Assembly: GCF_026241135.1 (NCBI RefSeq) | Contig: NZ_JAPFGA010000001.1 | Location: 1 to 64,000, forward strand | Direction of reading: 5' to 3' | Length of the DNA stretch: 64,000 bases | Origin: Galbibacter kalidii | GTDB lineage: Bacteria > Bacteroidota > Bacteroidia > Flavobacteriales > Flavobacteriaceae | Shown: piece by piece, positions 44,193 through 54,028 of the stretch | How positions within the stretch are numbered: position 1 is the first letter of the stretch | Layout: every line of letters begins with the position of its first letter | Notes under the pieces: generated by a model | Told to the model about the DNA's origin: nothing | The model's database searches: none | Seen by the model: only the letters and a program-made list of their open reading frames with translations | Program-made: the position numbers and the translations under genes

Positions 44193-44240
44193 AGAATTCA
44201 CCCTCTAGTTTAATGAAAAAAGGGTGAATTCTATCATTTT
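44193..44240 (+). terminator. Terminator closing the pigment gene series
   Basis: AGAATTCACCCT (44193-44204) and AGGGTGAATTCT (44221-44232) form a perfect 12-bp stem around a 16-base loop, followed by a T-rich run from 44237. This marks the end of the long operon. Confidence 0.85.
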
Positions 44241-44675
44241 TTCTTTCTTCTTTTCACATTTATTTCATGTTTACGAACGGAGTTCTCTGTAGAGCCGTTC
44301 CAAGTATTCCCAGAGTAGCTTGATTCTCGTAGGGTATACCTGATGTAGGTACCTTTTATGAATGAGGGATTTATGATTTTATATTGTTGATGAAAAACCG
44401 GATAAACATGAAGTGTAGTATGTTTGTAACCCTCTTTTTAAGATCTTTTTAAGATATTTTCTCCAACTTTACAATGGGTAGATCGTTAAATATGAATTTA
44501 TGATAGCTTGTTTGTAAGTTAATTTTGTATTAATAATAAGCTTTTAGTGGTTTAAAAGAATGCAAGAGCAATAAAAAAGAAATATAAATTGACGCAAAAC
44601 ACAGATTATAAGAAATCGTGTAGAGCATCTTAAATTCCATGATGATCAATCAGGCCAAAGTAATAATACTATGAT
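44241..44675. other. Gene-free stretch after the pigment cluster
   Basis: No gene is seen. A hairpin can form between GAACGG (near 44276) and CCGTTC (near 44303). A sequence at 44414-44490 recurs at 46518-46595. Composition becomes AT-rich towards the transposase remnant. Confidence 0.5.
44414..44490. repeat. Imperfect duplicate sequence, copy A
   Basis: GTGTAGTATGTTTGTAACC, then TTTTTAAGATATTTTCTCC, CAA and GATCGTTAAA align in order with copy B at 46518-46595. Similarity is roughly 70 percent by eye over 77 bases. Copy B precedes the large surface-protein gene, so this may be a duplicated control region whose gene was lost to the transposase insertion. Confidence 0.6.
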
Positions 44676-45470
44676 ATGTATATGATGAAAACGCAAGCCC
44701 TGCAATTTTATTGTACGAGGCATACTTCCCGGTTTGACATACATAAAGAGAAAAGGTTTAAAATAAAACATATCTATGATTTTGTAAAGGACTATTCAAT
44801 GGGCTGGTTCCCAAAAATAAGGCTGTATGTAACTTTTTGTAACAGTTTCAACCGTTTGCTGCAATCTGTTATCGAGGGATTTTATCCCGAAGAATACAGT
44901 CAAGAAATAAGTTTATCGGATCCTATACCCATTATAAGCTGTAGCGGAAAGAGAAAAGCCAGTGTGGCATGGCAGAGATTACCGACAAAAGTTTCTCTAT
45001 GCCACTAAAAACCTATGGAATTTTGGAGTAAAAATACATGCCCTGAGCCGGTATATAAAAGGGAGATACCTTATCCTGAATGTATTGTCATCGGCATAGC
45101 CTCAGAAAATGATTTGAATATTATCAAAGAAAATTGGGACAGGGAAATATCAAAGTAATTCTTTAGGGACAAGATATTTCCTGTAACCCCGGTTTTTTTG
45201 AAGATATGTACCGTGAAGAAAATTCTATCATGTTTACCTCTTGTCAAGGAGACCAAAGAAAAGGCAGAGATGCTCAAACAGAGGGGGCAGGGTATATAAA
45301 GATGTGTATAGAGCCATGTAAAGAGTAAGGCAACCAATTCCCTTCTTTAATTGGATCAATGAAAAACACAGATGCAAAACGCAAGTAAGATCAAACCTAC
45401 CAATGGACTAATGCCCCACATTTTTGAGAAGCTCACTGTTTGCTTTTTAAAATCTACCGTTAACCCTTAA
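44676..45470 (+). pseudogene. Decayed transposase (DDE-type), several frameshifts
   Basis: The first part (44676-45008) is open and ends in FNRLLQSVIEGF and DPIPIISCSGKRKA, words of a known Bacteroidota DDE-type transposase. After a frameshift the frame continues as EITDKSFYATKNLWNFGVK, further on as SENDLNIIKEN, and near the end FFNWINEK and, in another frame, KTQMQNASKIKPTNGLMPHI plus FEKL. At least three frame changes and internal stops show it is dead. Family is not assigned with certainty. No clear terminal inverted repeats were found. Confidence 0.7.
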
Positions 45471-45625
45471 TTCGCATATGTAATTAAATATTTAAAGTAT
45501 ATAAGCCTACTTCTCATTATTCCCCCAAAAATATTATATACTTAATGAAAAGGGTATTTAGACAGAAACTAATTTAATAAACTGATATGGTAATTAGGGA
45601 ATATTGATCAGATAGAGTTAAATAA

Positions 45626-46480
45626 ATGCTTTTACAATATACATATATCAAAATGCTCTGTATTGTCTTTCCAATTATAGGGATCGGACAAGAGTATAAA
45701 AAGAGTCAAATGGATGCCCTATTAAATTATAAAATAGAATCGTCCAGACTGGGTAGCAAATATGAAGAGGTCTTGGTCTTGAATATTGAATTGGTCAAAG
45801 CAGCAGAAGAACTGTACTATCATAAAGGAATCATTTTGGAATACCTACAGATCGGAGGTCTTTTATATGAATCTGGGCGGCAAGAAGGAGAAATGTATGA
45901 ATACCTTGTAAAATATTCATGGTTCATTGAAGGTATGAGTAAAAGAACAGAGAAAAAAGGGGATGTTAATATAAGTCAATTCTCAAAACAACAGAACGAG
46001 AAGTACCAAAAAGTTGTACCCTTGTTAAATTATGTCCCCTGGGCAATGGTGATTTTATGTATGATGATCCTCTTCTTTGTGTCAATACACTACGAAAAAA
46101 AAAGGAAGGAGAGTAAGCGATTAATACTTGAAAAGGATATGATGATCCGACAAAAAGAAATGGAGAGTAATGAACTTCGGAAAAAACTCAATGCTGCATT
46201 TAAAGAAGTCGTGTCATTAGCAAAAGACAATGATCCTTCCTTTTTGGCACGTTTCCAGGAAGTATATCCAGAAGTGTGTACAAAACTATTGACTATAAAT
46301 CCCAAGCTGGTGAATACTGAACTGAGCTTATGTGCCATGATTTGGCTTAATTTTTCTTCCAAAGAGATAGCACAATACACATTTGTACAACCTAAAACGG
46401 TACAGATAAAGAAATACCGTCTTCGAAAAAAACTCGGTATTCCGTCTGATGAAAATCTTTATTCATGGATAAGGAGTTAG
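45626..46480 (+). CDS. Membrane-anchored HTH (LuxR-like) transcriptional regulator
   Basis: A 284-residue protein. A short extracytoplasmic helical region precedes one membrane helix (about 134-153), a charged coiled coil (157-195) and a C-terminal HTH domain (231-284) with LNFSSKEIAQYTFVQPKTVQ and RLRKKLGIP. The layout fits the Bacteroidota family of TPR-TM-coiled-coil-HTH regulators, but the N-terminal TPR part is much shorter than usual, so it may be truncated. It lies between the transposase remnant and the large surface-protein gene and may control it. Confidence 0.75.
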   Translation: MLLQYTYIKMLCIVFPIIGIGQEYKKSQMDALLNYKIESSRLGSKYEEVLVLNIELVKAAEELYYHKGIILEYLQIGGLLYESGRQEGEMYEYLVKYSWFIEGMSKRTEKKGDVNISQFSKQQNEKYQKVVPLLNYVPWAMVILCMMILFFVSIHYEKKRKESKRLILEKDMMIRQKEMESNELRKKLNAAFKEVVSLAKDNDPSFLARFQEVYPEVCTKLLTINPKLVNTELSLCAMIWLNFSSKEIAQYTFVQPKTVQIKKYRLRKKLGIPSDENLYSWIRS

Positions 46481-46806
46481 TAATCCTGTTTATGCAGTAA
46501 AAAACTTGTAAAAAACGAAATGTAGTATATATGTAACCTATATTTTCTGGCTTTTTTAAAGTATTTTCTTCAAATTGATAAGGTAAATCTGGTTAAAATT
46601 TTCATAATAATAATAACCTAGCTCCAGAGATCATAAAGTTACGTTTATAATCTGTATGGAGTATTGACTTCCCCACCCCCTTTGGTTATATCGTGAATAA
46701 TGAAGTAAGTGAAACTTTATCAATGACGGATCAGGAATACAAATAGATTTTGAATATTCAAATTGTGAATGGATAAATTATTAAGCATCTCTAAAATTAA
46801 GTACAT
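46481..46806. other. Upstream region of the large surface-protein gene
   Basis: About 325 bases with no gene. It contains copy B of the duplicate sequence at 46518-46595 and AT-rich runs. CCCCACCCCCTTTGG stands out near 46670. No exact TAnnTTTG box was found near the start codon. Confidence 0.45.
46518..46595. repeat. Imperfect duplicate sequence, copy B
   Basis: ATGTAGTATATATGTAACC, then CTTTTTTAAAGTATTTTCTT, CAAA and TCTGGTTAAA align with copy A at 44414-44490. It lies between the HTH regulator and the large surface-protein gene, where a promoter or operator is expected. Confidence 0.6.
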
Positions 46807-49800
46807 ATGAAAAGAATACTTTTACTCTTGATTTTTAATTTTTGTGTTTATGGATTGTATTCTCAGGTAGGTATTGGAACACCAATGCCGGATAATTCGA
46901 CACAGTTGGATGTTGTTGCTTCTGATAAAGGAATCCTAATCCCACGGGTAGCTTTAACAAGTAGTGCTGACGCTACAACTATAGTAAATGAGAATATAAA
47001 CAGTCTTTTGGTATTTAACACTGCTACTGTTGCGGATATTTCTCCTGGCTATTATTATTGGTATGAAGACAAGTGGCTTCGGATTATAAATTCTGAAGAT
47101 GCGGGGGGAGGGAACCTTCCGGACAACGTCATGGTTTTTAATCCCATAACCAATGAGTTCACCTATATTGATGAGAATGGCAATACACAGGTTGTCACTA
47201 CTGAGGAGATTGTCCAGAGCAATGAAACATTGACCCCCTTGATAGGCAATGCAGATGGTATTTATACCTATACCGATGAAGAAGGAACTAAAACAATAGT
47301 GGATATCCCTGCCAGTGTCAAGGAGAACATCCAGAATGGAGGAGATATCTATAACGAGATCCTTAATACGATCACGACCAACAGTGATGCTTTGGTGGAT
47401 AATGGCGACGGCACGTTCACGCACACGGCGGCCGATGGCACAGTAGTGACCTTCGACGCTAACACGACCACTGTAACGGACAACGGCGACGGTACCTATA
47501 CCGTTACCAATGCTGATGGCACGACTATTACGGTAGATACTAATGCCGATACCAGCACATATGACAATACGGGTTCAGGTTTAACAGCCACCAATGTGCA
47601 GGACGCTTTGGATGAGATCGCTGCTACTGCCGGGATCATTTCCCCTTTGGTAGACAATGGTGACGGAACCGTAACTTATACCGATGAGGACGGTGTAGCT
47701 ACTACAGTAGACTTTGCTACAATGATCGATACGTTTGAAACCCTAACAACCATTGTTGACAATGGTGATGGTACGTTCACATACACAGATGAAGACGGCA
47801 ACCCCACAACCATCGACATCGCTAACTTAGAAACCTTAACTACCTTAGTAGACAACGGTGATGGAACCGTAACCTATACCGATGAAGATGGTGTAGCCAC
47901 AACAGTAGATTTTGCTACGATGATCGATATGTTCGAAACGTTGACAACCATCGTTGACAATGGCGACGGTACGTTTACCTACACAGATGAAGACGGTAAC
48001 CCAACAATTATTGATGTTGCCAACTTAGAAACCCTAACAAGTATGGTACAGGACGATGCCACAGGCGTAATTACCTATACCGATGAAGATGCAGTCACAA
48101 GTACAGCAGAAGTGGTAAGTGCCGATGCCGATAACTTGGTACAAGTAGGAACCGATGGCGGCTCCTTTATAGATGCAACAGCCCTAACAGAACCTTGGTT
48201 TGATCAGGCCACCGATACTGAAGCCACGCAAAACACCCAAAACATTTACCAAACCGGTAATGTAGCTGTGCAAAAGATTGATAATTATGCAGGCACGGCA
48301 TTGGATGTTGAAGGTGCGGTACGTGGTGGTACCAATCAGGCTGGAACAGTTGGAGTCAATTCTGTTGCCTTTGGTGATGGCAATACAGCTTCTGGGGTAA
48401 ACGCTGCAGCATTTGGAACCGGAAACATTGCTTCTGGAGATAATTCGGTAGCAATGGGTGCAGGACAAGGCACTGACATTGTGGGGAACCTTTTAAATAA
48501 TGAAGCCGCAGGGGCCTATTCTATGGTAATGGGACAAGGAAACACTTTATGGGGGACAGGTTCTGCTGTATTTGGAAACGGGAATCAAATTGGAACTGCA
48601 TTGAATGAAGGCAACTGGAGCTTGGTAGCTGGGCTTAGAAATGAAGCCAATACCAGCAGGACTTTTATCTTAGGGATGGATAACACAGTTAACCAACACC
48701 CTATGGGGCTTTTCGATGTCTATATATTTGGTGTAAGAAACATAGTTAATGGAGCAAATAGTTATTTAATAGGTAAGGATTTAGAAACCACGGGTGCTTC
48801 ACAAATGGCTATTGGACAGTATAATGCAATAAGAACAAGCGGTGATCCTAGACCTCCCGGTGAAGTACCAGCATTAACAGAACCGGTATTTCAGGTAGGG
48901 GTTGGTAGAAATACCGTGAGTTATGAAAATGCTATGACTATCTTATATAATAGCCATACAGGAATAGGAATTGCCGGTACAGAAGCCGCGGCCAGCCCAA
49001 CTGAAATGTTGGATATTGGTTCAGAAGGCGTACGTATCCGTGATATCAATACGGCACCGTATGCAGGCGATACCGCTACCGATAACGTGGTGGTAGCCGA
49101 TGCCAATGGCGTACTAAAAACCGTAGCAGTAGGCGATGTAGGCAACACCTCCACAGTAACACAAGTGGTTACAACAGGCAACACCGTAGCCACACACGAT
49201 GACGGTACAGGTACAACTACCGATATTTTAGAAACCATAACCACATTGGTCGACAATACCGACGGAACCTTTACCTATACCAATGAGGACAACACGCCGG
49301 TAACCTTTGATGCCAATGCCGACTTACGTCTTATGAATCCGGGAGGCCTTCTTACTATAAGTCATATTACAGAAGATGCAGGAGTAGGCAGTAATGGAAC
49401 TGATGCCGGTGGCAACAGAAATATTTTAATAGGAACCAATACCGGGCAAAGTCACGATGGTACTGCCAATGACAATATCGCCATAGGGCATAATGCAGGA
49501 AGCAGCAATGTAAGTTCCAACTTTAGTGTTGCCATAGGTACCGGGGCACTTCAAGCAAATACAGCAACGTACAATACCGCTGTAGGGTTTTCTGCGTTAA
49601 ACGATAATATAGATGGTAGTCAAAATACAGCCATAGGGGGTCTTACAATGAGGTTTGGCACTACCGGAATAGGAAGTACAGCCATAGGGATGAGAGCTAT
49701 GGATAATCATATAGGAAATGACAACGTGGCAGTGGGTAGGAATGTGTTGCGTGCAGGGACAAATTTTAATAATTCAACGGCTGTTGGTGCAGCAGCGCTT

Positions 49801-52074
49801 TATGAATTAAACACCGGAGAACGAAATACAGCATTGGGTCATAATGCGGGACGTTTTATAACAACAGGAAATGATAACGTATTTCTTGGACAGAGTGCAG
49901 GATCTACTATGACCAGTGGGGACAACAACATTTTTGTAGGGCAGAGTGTGCAGCCAAATGTGTCTTTAACGGGAAGCAACCAATTAAACATTGGCAACTG
50001 GATTTATGGCGATAACGGGCTAATTGGTATAGGCACTGCCGCAGCAGTTCCAACCGAGCGCCTGGATGTGTCCAATGGTAATGTACGTATACGCGATATC
50101 AACACTAATACAGGAGCCTCAACCGATAATGTAGTAGTGGCCGATGCTACCGGCGTATTAAAAACCGTAGCGGTGGGCGATGTAGGCAACACCTCAACAG
50201 TGACTCAAGTAGTTACAACAGGTAATACCCTAGCCACACACGATGACGGTACAGGTGCAACTACTGATATTTTGGAAACCGTAACGACTTTAGGAATAGC
50301 AACAGGGGAGTTAACTTATGCAAATGAAGATGGTTCAAACGCTAATGTAGCCTTAATTTCAGCAGACGCCAACAACGGTATTACGGCAGGAACCGATGGT
50401 GCCTTGTTTATGGATGTAGCTGCTGAAGAGACCAATACAACCTTGGGCATTGCGGCAGGTGAGTTGACATACGCCAATGAAGATGCTGATAATGCGAATG
50501 TAAATCTAATTTCAACAGATGCAAATAACAATATCACAGCGGGAACCGATGGTGCGCTGTATGTAGATGTGTCTGCTGAAGAGACGGTAACGACTTTAGG
50601 GATTGCAGCTGGTGAGCTAGCGTATGCTAACGAAGATGGCACTAATGCCAATGTAGCCTTGATTTCAACAGATGCCAACAACGGCATTACTGCCGGAACG
50701 GATGGCGCTTTGTTTATGGATGTAGCTGCTGAAGAGACCAATACAACCTTGGGCATTGCTGCAGGTGAGTTGACATACGCCAATGAAGATGCTGATAATG
50801 CAAATGTAAACCTAATTTCAACTGATGCTGATAATGACATTACAGCAGGTACAGACGATGCACTGTTTGTAGATGTGTCTGCTGAGGAAACCGTAACGAC
50901 TTTAGGAATTGCGGCAGGTGAATTAGCGTATGCTAACGAAGACGGTACTAATGCCAATGTAGCCTTAATTTCAACAGACGCCAACAACGGCATTACTGCC
51001 GGAACGGATGGCGCCTTGTTTGCAGATGTGTCAGCTTTAGAGCCTTGGTTTGGTGCCGATGATAATTTAGCTGCTACTGATAATACCGAAGATATCTATC
51101 ATTTTGGTTATGTAGGTATTGGCACCGAAGCGCCCGATAGAGCGCTGTTGATTGAAAATGACAATATCAATGATTCCAAGGATGATATTATGATTAGAAC
51201 ATATAGTGGCGCTTCCAACGTCACACCCTCTATAAATTTGAGAAGAGCTGCGGGAACGGCAGCTACACCGACAGATCTTGTTGCTGGAAATACTATTGGT
51301 GCTTTGTCTTTCACTGCCCATTCCAATGGAGGGTTTGGTGCATTTCATCAAACCGGTTTAAGAGCTACCTATAGAGGGGATGGTACAACTGGTGAGACAG
51401 AGCTGGAGCTCCGGACCTCTGATACCGGTCAAATGTTTATTTACGAAGACGGTAATATCAATTTTACCCAGTACCCCAACACCCGTGACGATAGCGGAAC
51501 GACAGCTGTAGATAACCTACTGTATACAGACGCTCTGGGGAATGTACTTTCTGCACCTGCGGCAAGTGTGGTGGCTGAGCCTTGGTTCGACCAGGCTAAT
51601 ATTGGTAGTCCGGCAACAGCTAATACCCAGGATATTTACCAAATGGGGATGGTAGGTATTGGTACGGATGATATGTTGGGTACCGCAAATCCAGATGTAG
51701 TACTGGCTATTAACGGATCGATGTTAACCACATCATCTATCTATGCCGATTATGTATTTGAAGATTACTTTGAAGGAGCTTCAAAACTTAATGTCAATTA
51801 TTCCTTTAAATCTTTAAAAGAAATAGAGCAGTTTATAAACGAAAACCATCACTTACCGGGCATTACAAAAATTGATGCTTTGGCTAAGAACGAAAAAGGT
51901 GATTATGTAATCAATCCATCAGAGCTTTCGGTACAGGTGCTGGAAAAAGTGGAAGAACTCTATTTACATACTATTGAACAACAGAAACTACTGGAAGCAA
52001 AAGATAAAAAGATACAAGGCCTTGAAACACGCTTGGAACGCTTAGAAAAGCTCTTGCTAGGGGATAAAAATTAA
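46807..52074 (+). CDS. Large repeat-rich secreted surface protein (adhesin or tail-fibre-like)
   Basis: A 1755-residue secreted protein with a signal peptide (MKRILLLLIFNFCVYGLYS). In order: the module VGIGTPMPDNSTQLDV and a GYYYWYEDKW strand; six DNGDGT repeats of about 35 residues (TYTDEDG type); YadA-like head repeats (NSVAFGDGNTASG, SVAMGAG) near 510-600; further NTAIGG/NTAVG-type repeats near 890-1050; a duplicated linker (VVVADANGVLKTVAVGD) twice; five 51-residue repeats (about 1160-1415); and a C-terminal coiled coil after a tail-fibre-like SLKEIEQFINENHHLPG block. No T9SS sorting domain is seen at the C-terminus. It may be an exposed adhesin. Confidence 0.85.
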   Translation: MKRILLLLIFNFCVYGLYSQVGIGTPMPDNSTQLDVVASDKGILIPRVALTSSADATTIVNENINSLLVFNTATVADISPGYYYWYEDKWLRIINSEDAGGGNLPDNVMVFNPITNEFTYIDENGNTQVVTTEEIVQSNETLTPLIGNADGIYTYTDEEGTKTIVDIPASVKENIQNGGDIYNEILNTITTNSDALVDNGDGTFTHTAADGTVVTFDANTTTVTDNGDGTYTVTNADGTTITVDTNADTSTYDNTGSGLTATNVQDALDEIAATAGIISPLVDNGDGTVTYTDEDGVATTVDFATMIDTFETLTTIVDNGDGTFTYTDEDGNPTTIDIANLETLTTLVDNGDGTVTYTDEDGVATTVDFATMIDMFETLTTIVDNGDGTFTYTDEDGNPTIIDVANLETLTSMVQDDATGVITYTDEDAVTSTAEVVSADADNLVQVGTDGGSFIDATALTEPWFDQATDTEATQNTQNIYQTGNVAVQKIDNYAGTALDVEGAVRGGTNQAGTVGVNSVAFGDGNTASGVNAAAFGTGNIASGDNSVAMGAGQGTDIVGNLLNNEAAGAYSMVMGQGNTLWGTGSAVFGNGNQIGTALNEGNWSLVAGLRNEANTSRTFILGMDNTVNQHPMGLFDVYIFGVRNIVNGANSYLIGKDLETTGASQMAIGQYNAIRTSGDPRPPGEVPALTEPVFQVGVGRNTVSYENAMTILYNSHTGIGIAGTEAAASPTEMLDIGSEGVRIRDINTAPYAGDTATDNVVVADANGVLKTVAVGDVGNTSTVTQVVTTGNTVATHDDGTGTTTDILETITTLVDNTDGTFTYTNEDNTPVTFDANADLRLMNPGGLLTISHITEDAGVGSNGTDAGGNRNILIGTNTGQSHDGTANDNIAIGHNAGSSNVSSNFSVAIGTGALQANTATYNTAVGFSALNDNIDGSQNTAIGGLTMRFGTTGIGSTAIGMRAMDNHIGNDNVAVGRNVLRAGTNFNNSTAVGAAALYELNTGERNTALGHNAGRFITTGNDNVFLGQSAGSTMTSGDNNIFVGQSVQPNVSLTGSNQLNIGNWIYGDNGLIGIGTAAAVPTERLDVSNGNVRIRDINTNTGASTDNVVVADATGVLKTVAVGDVGNTSTVTQVVTTGNTLATHDDGTGATTDILETVTTLGIATGELTYANEDGSNANVALISADANNGITAGTDGALFMDVAAEETNTTLGIAAGELTYANEDADNANVNLISTDANNNITAGTDGALYVDVSAEETVTTLGIAAGELAYANEDGTNANVALISTDANNGITAGTDGALFMDVAAEETNTTLGIAAGELTYANEDADNANVNLISTDADNDITAGTDDALFVDVSAEETVTTLGIAAGELAYANEDGTNANVALISTDANNGITAGTDGALFADVSALEPWFGADDNLAATDNTEDIYHFGYVGIGTEAPDRALLIENDNINDSKDDIMIRTYSGASNVTPSINLRRAAGTAATPTDLVAGNTIGALSFTAHSNGGFGAFHQTGLRATYRGDGTTGETELELRTSDTGQMFIYEDGNINFTQYPNTRDDSGTTAVDNLLYTDALGNVLSAPAASVVAEPWFDQANIGSPATANTQDIYQMGMVGIGTDDMLGTANPDVVLAINGSMLTTSSIYADYVFEDYFEGASKLNVNYSFKSLKEIEQFINENHHLPGITKIDALAKNEKGDYVINPSELSVQVLEKVEELYLHTIEQQKLLEAKDKKIQGLETRLERLEKLLLGDKN
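50287..51051 (+). repeat. 153-bp tandem repeats within the surface-protein gene (five copies)
   Basis: Five 51-codon units begin at about 50287, 50440, 50593, 50746 and 50899, each opening with TLGIA(A/T)GEL and holding ITAGTDGALF. Copies differ in patches, with units 2 and 4, and units 3 and 5, closest to each other. This pattern points to unequal crossing-over or gene conversion. Long shadow frames on the minus strand here are by-products. Confidence 0.85.
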
Positions 52075-52107
52075 AATCTAATAACAACAATCTTAAAATT
52101 AAAAATT

Positions 52108-52350
52108 ATGGAATTTATTTGGTTTATAGTAATAGGAGGCGTTGCTGGTTGGTTGGCTGGCCTACTCTTTAAAGGAAGCGGTTTTGGCATCCTAGGTAAT
52201 ATTATAGTAGGTATTCTGGGAGGATTTGTCGGCGGATGGTTGGCAGGACTCTTAGAAATTAATTTTGGAGGATTGCTTGGGCAACTGTTGGTAGCCGCGG
52301 GGGGCGCTATTGTATTACTATGGGTAGTATCGTTGTTTAAAAGAAAGTAA
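52108..52350 (+). CDS. GlsB/YeaQ/YmgE-family stress membrane protein
   Basis: An 80-residue, very hydrophobic, glycine-rich protein with three membrane helices and the family wording IGGVAGWLAGLLFKGSGFG and GNIIVGILGGFVGGWL. It is the transglycosylase-associated (YeaQ) family, induced by stress in other bacteria. It is a single gene 33 bases after the surface-protein gene; a functional link is not implied. Confidence 0.92.
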   Translation: MEFIWFIVIGGVAGWLAGLLFKGSGFGILGNIIVGILGGFVGGWLAGLLEINFGGLLGQLLVAAGGAIVLLWVVSLFKRK

Positions 52351-52472
52351 TGTGTCGTTTAGAGACAAAATGATGTAATTAAGAGAACATATTGTATCAA
52401 ATAACAAAACGCAATAAGTAAATACACAACTTGAGTTTAGTTGTAACATGATTTAAAAAGAAATTTGGAATT

Positions 52473-52601
52473 ATGACCACAGTAAACGTATGTCTTACTT
52501 TTAATGGTAATTGCAAGGAAGCTTTCGATTTTTGTCGGTCGGTGTTTAACGGTGAGTTTTCTTATGTTGAGGAACCTTATCAAGGAGCAAAAGAACAATA
52601 G
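52473..52601 (+). pseudogene. Remnant of a PhnB/VOC-type gene
   Basis: A 42-codon frame reads MTTVNVCLTFNGNCKEAF, then DFCRSVFNGEFSYVEEPY before a stop. This matches the start of a PhnB-like VOC (glyoxalase-fold) protein, which is normally about 140 residues. The rest of the gene is missing; only a short trace (IDTIDSGKVGA) may follow. It lies in an otherwise gene-free stretch of 340 bases. Confidence 0.7.
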
Positions 52602-52690
52602 TATTGTTATGATCGATACCATTGATTCAGGGAAAGTAGGTGCATAATAAACAATGAAAAATTTCAATTTAGTTAATAAAATAAAAAATT

Positions 52691-53857
52691 ATGGCTATTG
52701 TAATAAGAAATATATGCTTGTTGACCCTTCTTCTTTTTGGGGGGCAAGCCCTTTTTGCTCAGCACACAGGTATTAATACCCAAACGCCAGATGACTCTTC
52801 TATACTAGAAGTAGTAGCGACTGATAAGGGAATGCTTATTCCTAGAGTCGATTTAACCTCTATTACATTAGATTTAGATGGAATGGCGGGACAGGCTGAA
52901 AGTTTATTGGTGTATAATATCGGAAGCACATTAGCTTCAGGTTTTTATTATTGGGATGGTGTACAATGGAAGAAATTAGACAGTTCTGAACAAGTTGACC
53001 CTGAAATAGACGAACTATTGTGCAATCAAGCGACATTAGATCCATCTACTTTTACTGCAGGAGTTGCCTATACAGGAATTATGAAGGTTCCTTATACTGG
53101 GGGCAATGGAGGGAATTACGGAGAAGGAGATTGGATTGCCTCTACCGGGAATACCGGACTACAGGTCAGGTTAAAACCCGGAACTCTGGAGTATGGCAAT
53201 GGCTTTTTGGTATATGATGTAGAGGGGACGCCGGTCTCAGATTCTCCTTCCGGAGCCAGTTTCGATCTGGAATTCGGAACCAGTAACCCACAATCCTGTA
53301 CGGCAACTGTCGGAGAAACAGAAGTCGCTAATATAGGTGAAATAGCTACGTTGGGGCCTCTTATAGCAACCTCTGAGGATGGCGTAGATGGTTTCCACAG
53401 GGTATTGACATCCCAGGATGGGAAATTTTCCGTGAGAGTCTTTGTTCCACCGGGCACTATCCTGGCAAATGCAGATCTCCAGCTTCGAAGTAATGACGGT
53501 GCCAAGACCATTATGTGGAACGGGCATGTCAGCTATCAGGGAGGCAATCTCGGCACGGCAAGTAATGCCTTCTCTTTGCCGGTGGAAGGACAATGGTATG
53601 GGAACGTCGGACTTCAGGGAGATGGTGAAGTATGGGTAGGAGCTGATGCGGGAGCGGCCTGGGGAGATCCTGATGTCTATTTTGTCGCTCCGGAACAACG
53701 TACCTATATGTGGACTTCCACAGATATTGCCGATAGAACAATGTATGTATTAAAATTCATGATGGGAGCACCGAACTCAAATTTGGTTGCTGATGAAACA
53801 AATGCTGCCCAAACTAAAGCTTATTTACATATTCAACAGGTCACAGCTGCTGATTGA
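52691..53857 (+). CDS. Secreted protein of the GINT-module family, large member
   Basis: A 388-residue protein with a signal peptide (MAIVIRNICLLTLLLFGGQALFA, cleaved near QHTG). The mature start GINTQTPDDSSILEV with DKGMLIPRV and GFYYWDGVQWKKL is the module seen in the surface protein at 46807 and the next four genes. The remaining 280 residues are a beta-rich domain with LQVRLKPGTLEYG, GFHRVLTSQDGKFSVRVF and FVAPEQRTYMW, perhaps carbohydrate-binding. No catalytic residues are seen. Confidence 0.75.
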   Translation: MAIVIRNICLLTLLLFGGQALFAQHTGINTQTPDDSSILEVVATDKGMLIPRVDLTSITLDLDGMAGQAESLLVYNIGSTLASGFYYWDGVQWKKLDSSEQVDPEIDELLCNQATLDPSTFTAGVAYTGIMKVPYTGGNGGNYGEGDWIASTGNTGLQVRLKPGTLEYGNGFLVYDVEGTPVSDSPSGASFDLEFGTSNPQSCTATVGETEVANIGEIATLGPLIATSEDGVDGFHRVLTSQDGKFSVRVFVPPGTILANADLQLRSNDGAKTIMWNGHVSYQGGNLGTASNAFSLPVEGQWYGNVGLQGDGEVWVGADAGAAWGDPDVYFVAPEQRTYMWTSTDIADRTMYVLKFMMGAPNSNLVADETNAAQTKAYLHIQQVTAAD

Positions 53858-54028
53858 AACACTAAAGAAAGTGACAGTATCATTGATTATAAACAAAGAA
53901 TTGGATTAGGTAGGTAGTGTTTTTTGGATTGGATTGACCCGGAGAATAAGGGCTTCGGGTCAACAATCCAAATTTAATAGAAAAGATGAATTAATGAAGT
54001 TTAGAAGAAAACAAATACAGTTTAGTAT

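Noticed and set aside
50316-50993. Minus-strand open frame of 225 codons
   Set aside because: Low-complexity shadow of the 153-bp repeats in the surface-protein gene.
53116-53741. Overlapping minus-strand frames inside the 52691-53857 gene
   Set aside because: Shadows of a real secreted protein with signal peptide on the plus strand.
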